A DNA stretch of 64,000 nt, taken from contig NZ_SPUW01000001.1 in the NCBI RefSeq assembly GCF_004959925.1, forward strand, positions 496,001 through 560,000. The letters are read 5' to 3'. Each line of letters opens with the position of its first letter. Position 1 is the first letter of the stretch. This document shows, piece after piece, positions 63,653 to 64,000 of this stretch. Under the pieces are notes generated by a model, which did no database searches, was not told the origin of the DNA, and saw only the letters and a program-made list of their open reading frames with translations. This DNA is from Pseudooceanicola onchidii (GTDB lineage Bacteria > Pseudomonadota > Alphaproteobacteria > Rhodobacterales > Rhodobacteraceae). Made by a program: the position numbers and the translations under genes.

Positions 63653-63682
63653 AAAAGGCCGCCCCGGAAGGAGCGGCCTTTT
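63653..63682. terminator. Terminator, GGCCGC stem
   Basis: AAAAGGCCGC pairs perfectly with GCGGCCTTTT around a ten-base loop (CCCGGAAGGA). Placed between the small orphan gene and the partial minus-strand gene; usable in either direction. Confidence 0.85.
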
Positions 63683-63702
63683 CGATTTGATGAACGGAGG
63701 CC

Positions 63703-64000
63703 TCAGCCGACCGCGCGTTCCTCGGGGCGGAAGTTGATGCGGTCGGATACGGCGAACTGACCGGCGGCAACCTTGCGCAGCTTGCCTTCGCGCAGCAGGC
63801 GGCCGAAGTGGCGCAGACCGTCCTCGCGGGAGAACTCGTCTTCCAGTGCCTGACGCGCTTTCACCATCAGCTGCGGACGCGTGAACTGTTCCCGGCCCTC
63901 GACGAAGGCGAGGTAGGAGGCAGCAGCTTCCAGCAGGTCGGGCAGGCTGGCGGCACCGACGCGTTCGGCGAATTCGTTGAACGACGCGGCATTGGCAGCG
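63703..64000 (-). CDS. Unidentified conserved-looking protein, C-terminal part (cut by window edge)
   Basis: 98 residues of the C-terminal end are visible, reading toward 63703 from the window edge. The text is helical and charged: NEFAERVGAASLPDLLEAAASYL, then VEGREQFTRPQLMVKARQALEDEFSREDGLRHFGRLLREGKLRKV and a C-terminal FAVSDRINFRPEERAVG. This pattern suggests a small winged-helix or coiled regulatory protein, but I do not recognise a family. The start lies outside the window. Confidence 0.75.
   Translation of the reverse strand, partial: AANAASFNEFAERVGAASLPDLLEAAASYLAFVEGREQFTRPQLMVKARQALEDEFSREDGLRHFGRLLREGKLRKVAAGQFAVSDRINFRPEERAVG

Noticed and set aside
63488-63760. Plus-strand open frame near the right edge
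   Set aside because: Crosses a terminator hairpin and the end of the minus-strand gene; no start signal.

Overview
The window is a 64 kb chromosomal segment from a GC-rich alphaproteobacterium, most likely a member of the Rhodobacterales (Roseobacter/Paracoccus-type Rhodobacteraceae). The evidence is the cta cytochrome oxidase cluster running into thrC and an M16 protease, a phosphatidylcholine synthase with the Pcs-specific motif, an EI-Ntr (PtsP), a TRAP transporter, YgfZ, and a small intergenic repeat with a core ending in CGACCAGAAGAAG. The genus cannot be fixed from this sequence alone. I see no phage, insertion sequence, CRISPR array, integrase or rRNA.

Layout. 1-8211: start of tldD (minus), then a tight plus-strand run ctaC-ctaB-small membrane protein-ctaG-ctaE-SURF1-thrC-M16 peptidase-acetyltransferase, with a candidate FNR-type box in front of it. 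8344-16013: metallo-hydrolase, FAD-linked 2-hydroxyacid dehydrogenase, EcsC-like protein, GNAT, flavin reductase, two tandem paralogous sulfotransferases and a SulP anion transporter. 16256-23455: purine salvage pair (mtnP-apt), ptsP, an SH3-like protein, lysC, SDR, DUF1178 and NUDIX genes. 23676-28315: pcs and a complete spermidine/putrescine-type ABC importer (ATPase, two permeases, binding protein). 28363-41276: an accessory catabolic stretch. It holds a TetR regulator, a full TRAP transporter overlapping or abutting an MBL-fold hydrolase, GST, FAH-family hydrolase and 2-hydroxyacid dehydrogenase. An AbrB-type membrane protein then stands divergent from a GntR regulator followed by tcuA-tcuB. 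41451-50721: NhaP antiporter with a cyclic-nucleotide-binding domain, a LysR/YeiH divergent pair, a small membrane protein, tRNA-Cys, an isoaspartate-methyltransferase-like protein, TolC and a long acidic PopZ-like protein. 50795-64000: cobQ, a small conserved protein, efp, ygfZ, a glycosyltransferase whose 3' end overlaps an opposing MsbA-like ABC exporter, a phosphatase, a flavin monooxygenase-like enzyme, two aminotransferases, a crotonase, a LysE exporter, an AT-richer orphan small gene and the end of an unidentified gene.

How parts work together. The cta genes make the CuA subunit, subunit III, heme O and the copper-insertion factors for an aa3-type oxidase; subunit I lies elsewhere. MtnP and Apt together convert methylthioadenosine to AMP. 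The TRAP-MBL-GST-FAH-dehydrogenase run looks like one operon for uptake and hydrolytic breakdown of an unidentified organic acid. The GntR-TcuA-TcuB block with its divergent AbrB-type membrane protein looks like tricarballylate (or related acid) oxidation with an unusual partner in place of the MFS transporter TcuC. These two neighbouring blocks are the best places to look for an undescribed pathway; no single feature proves a new system.
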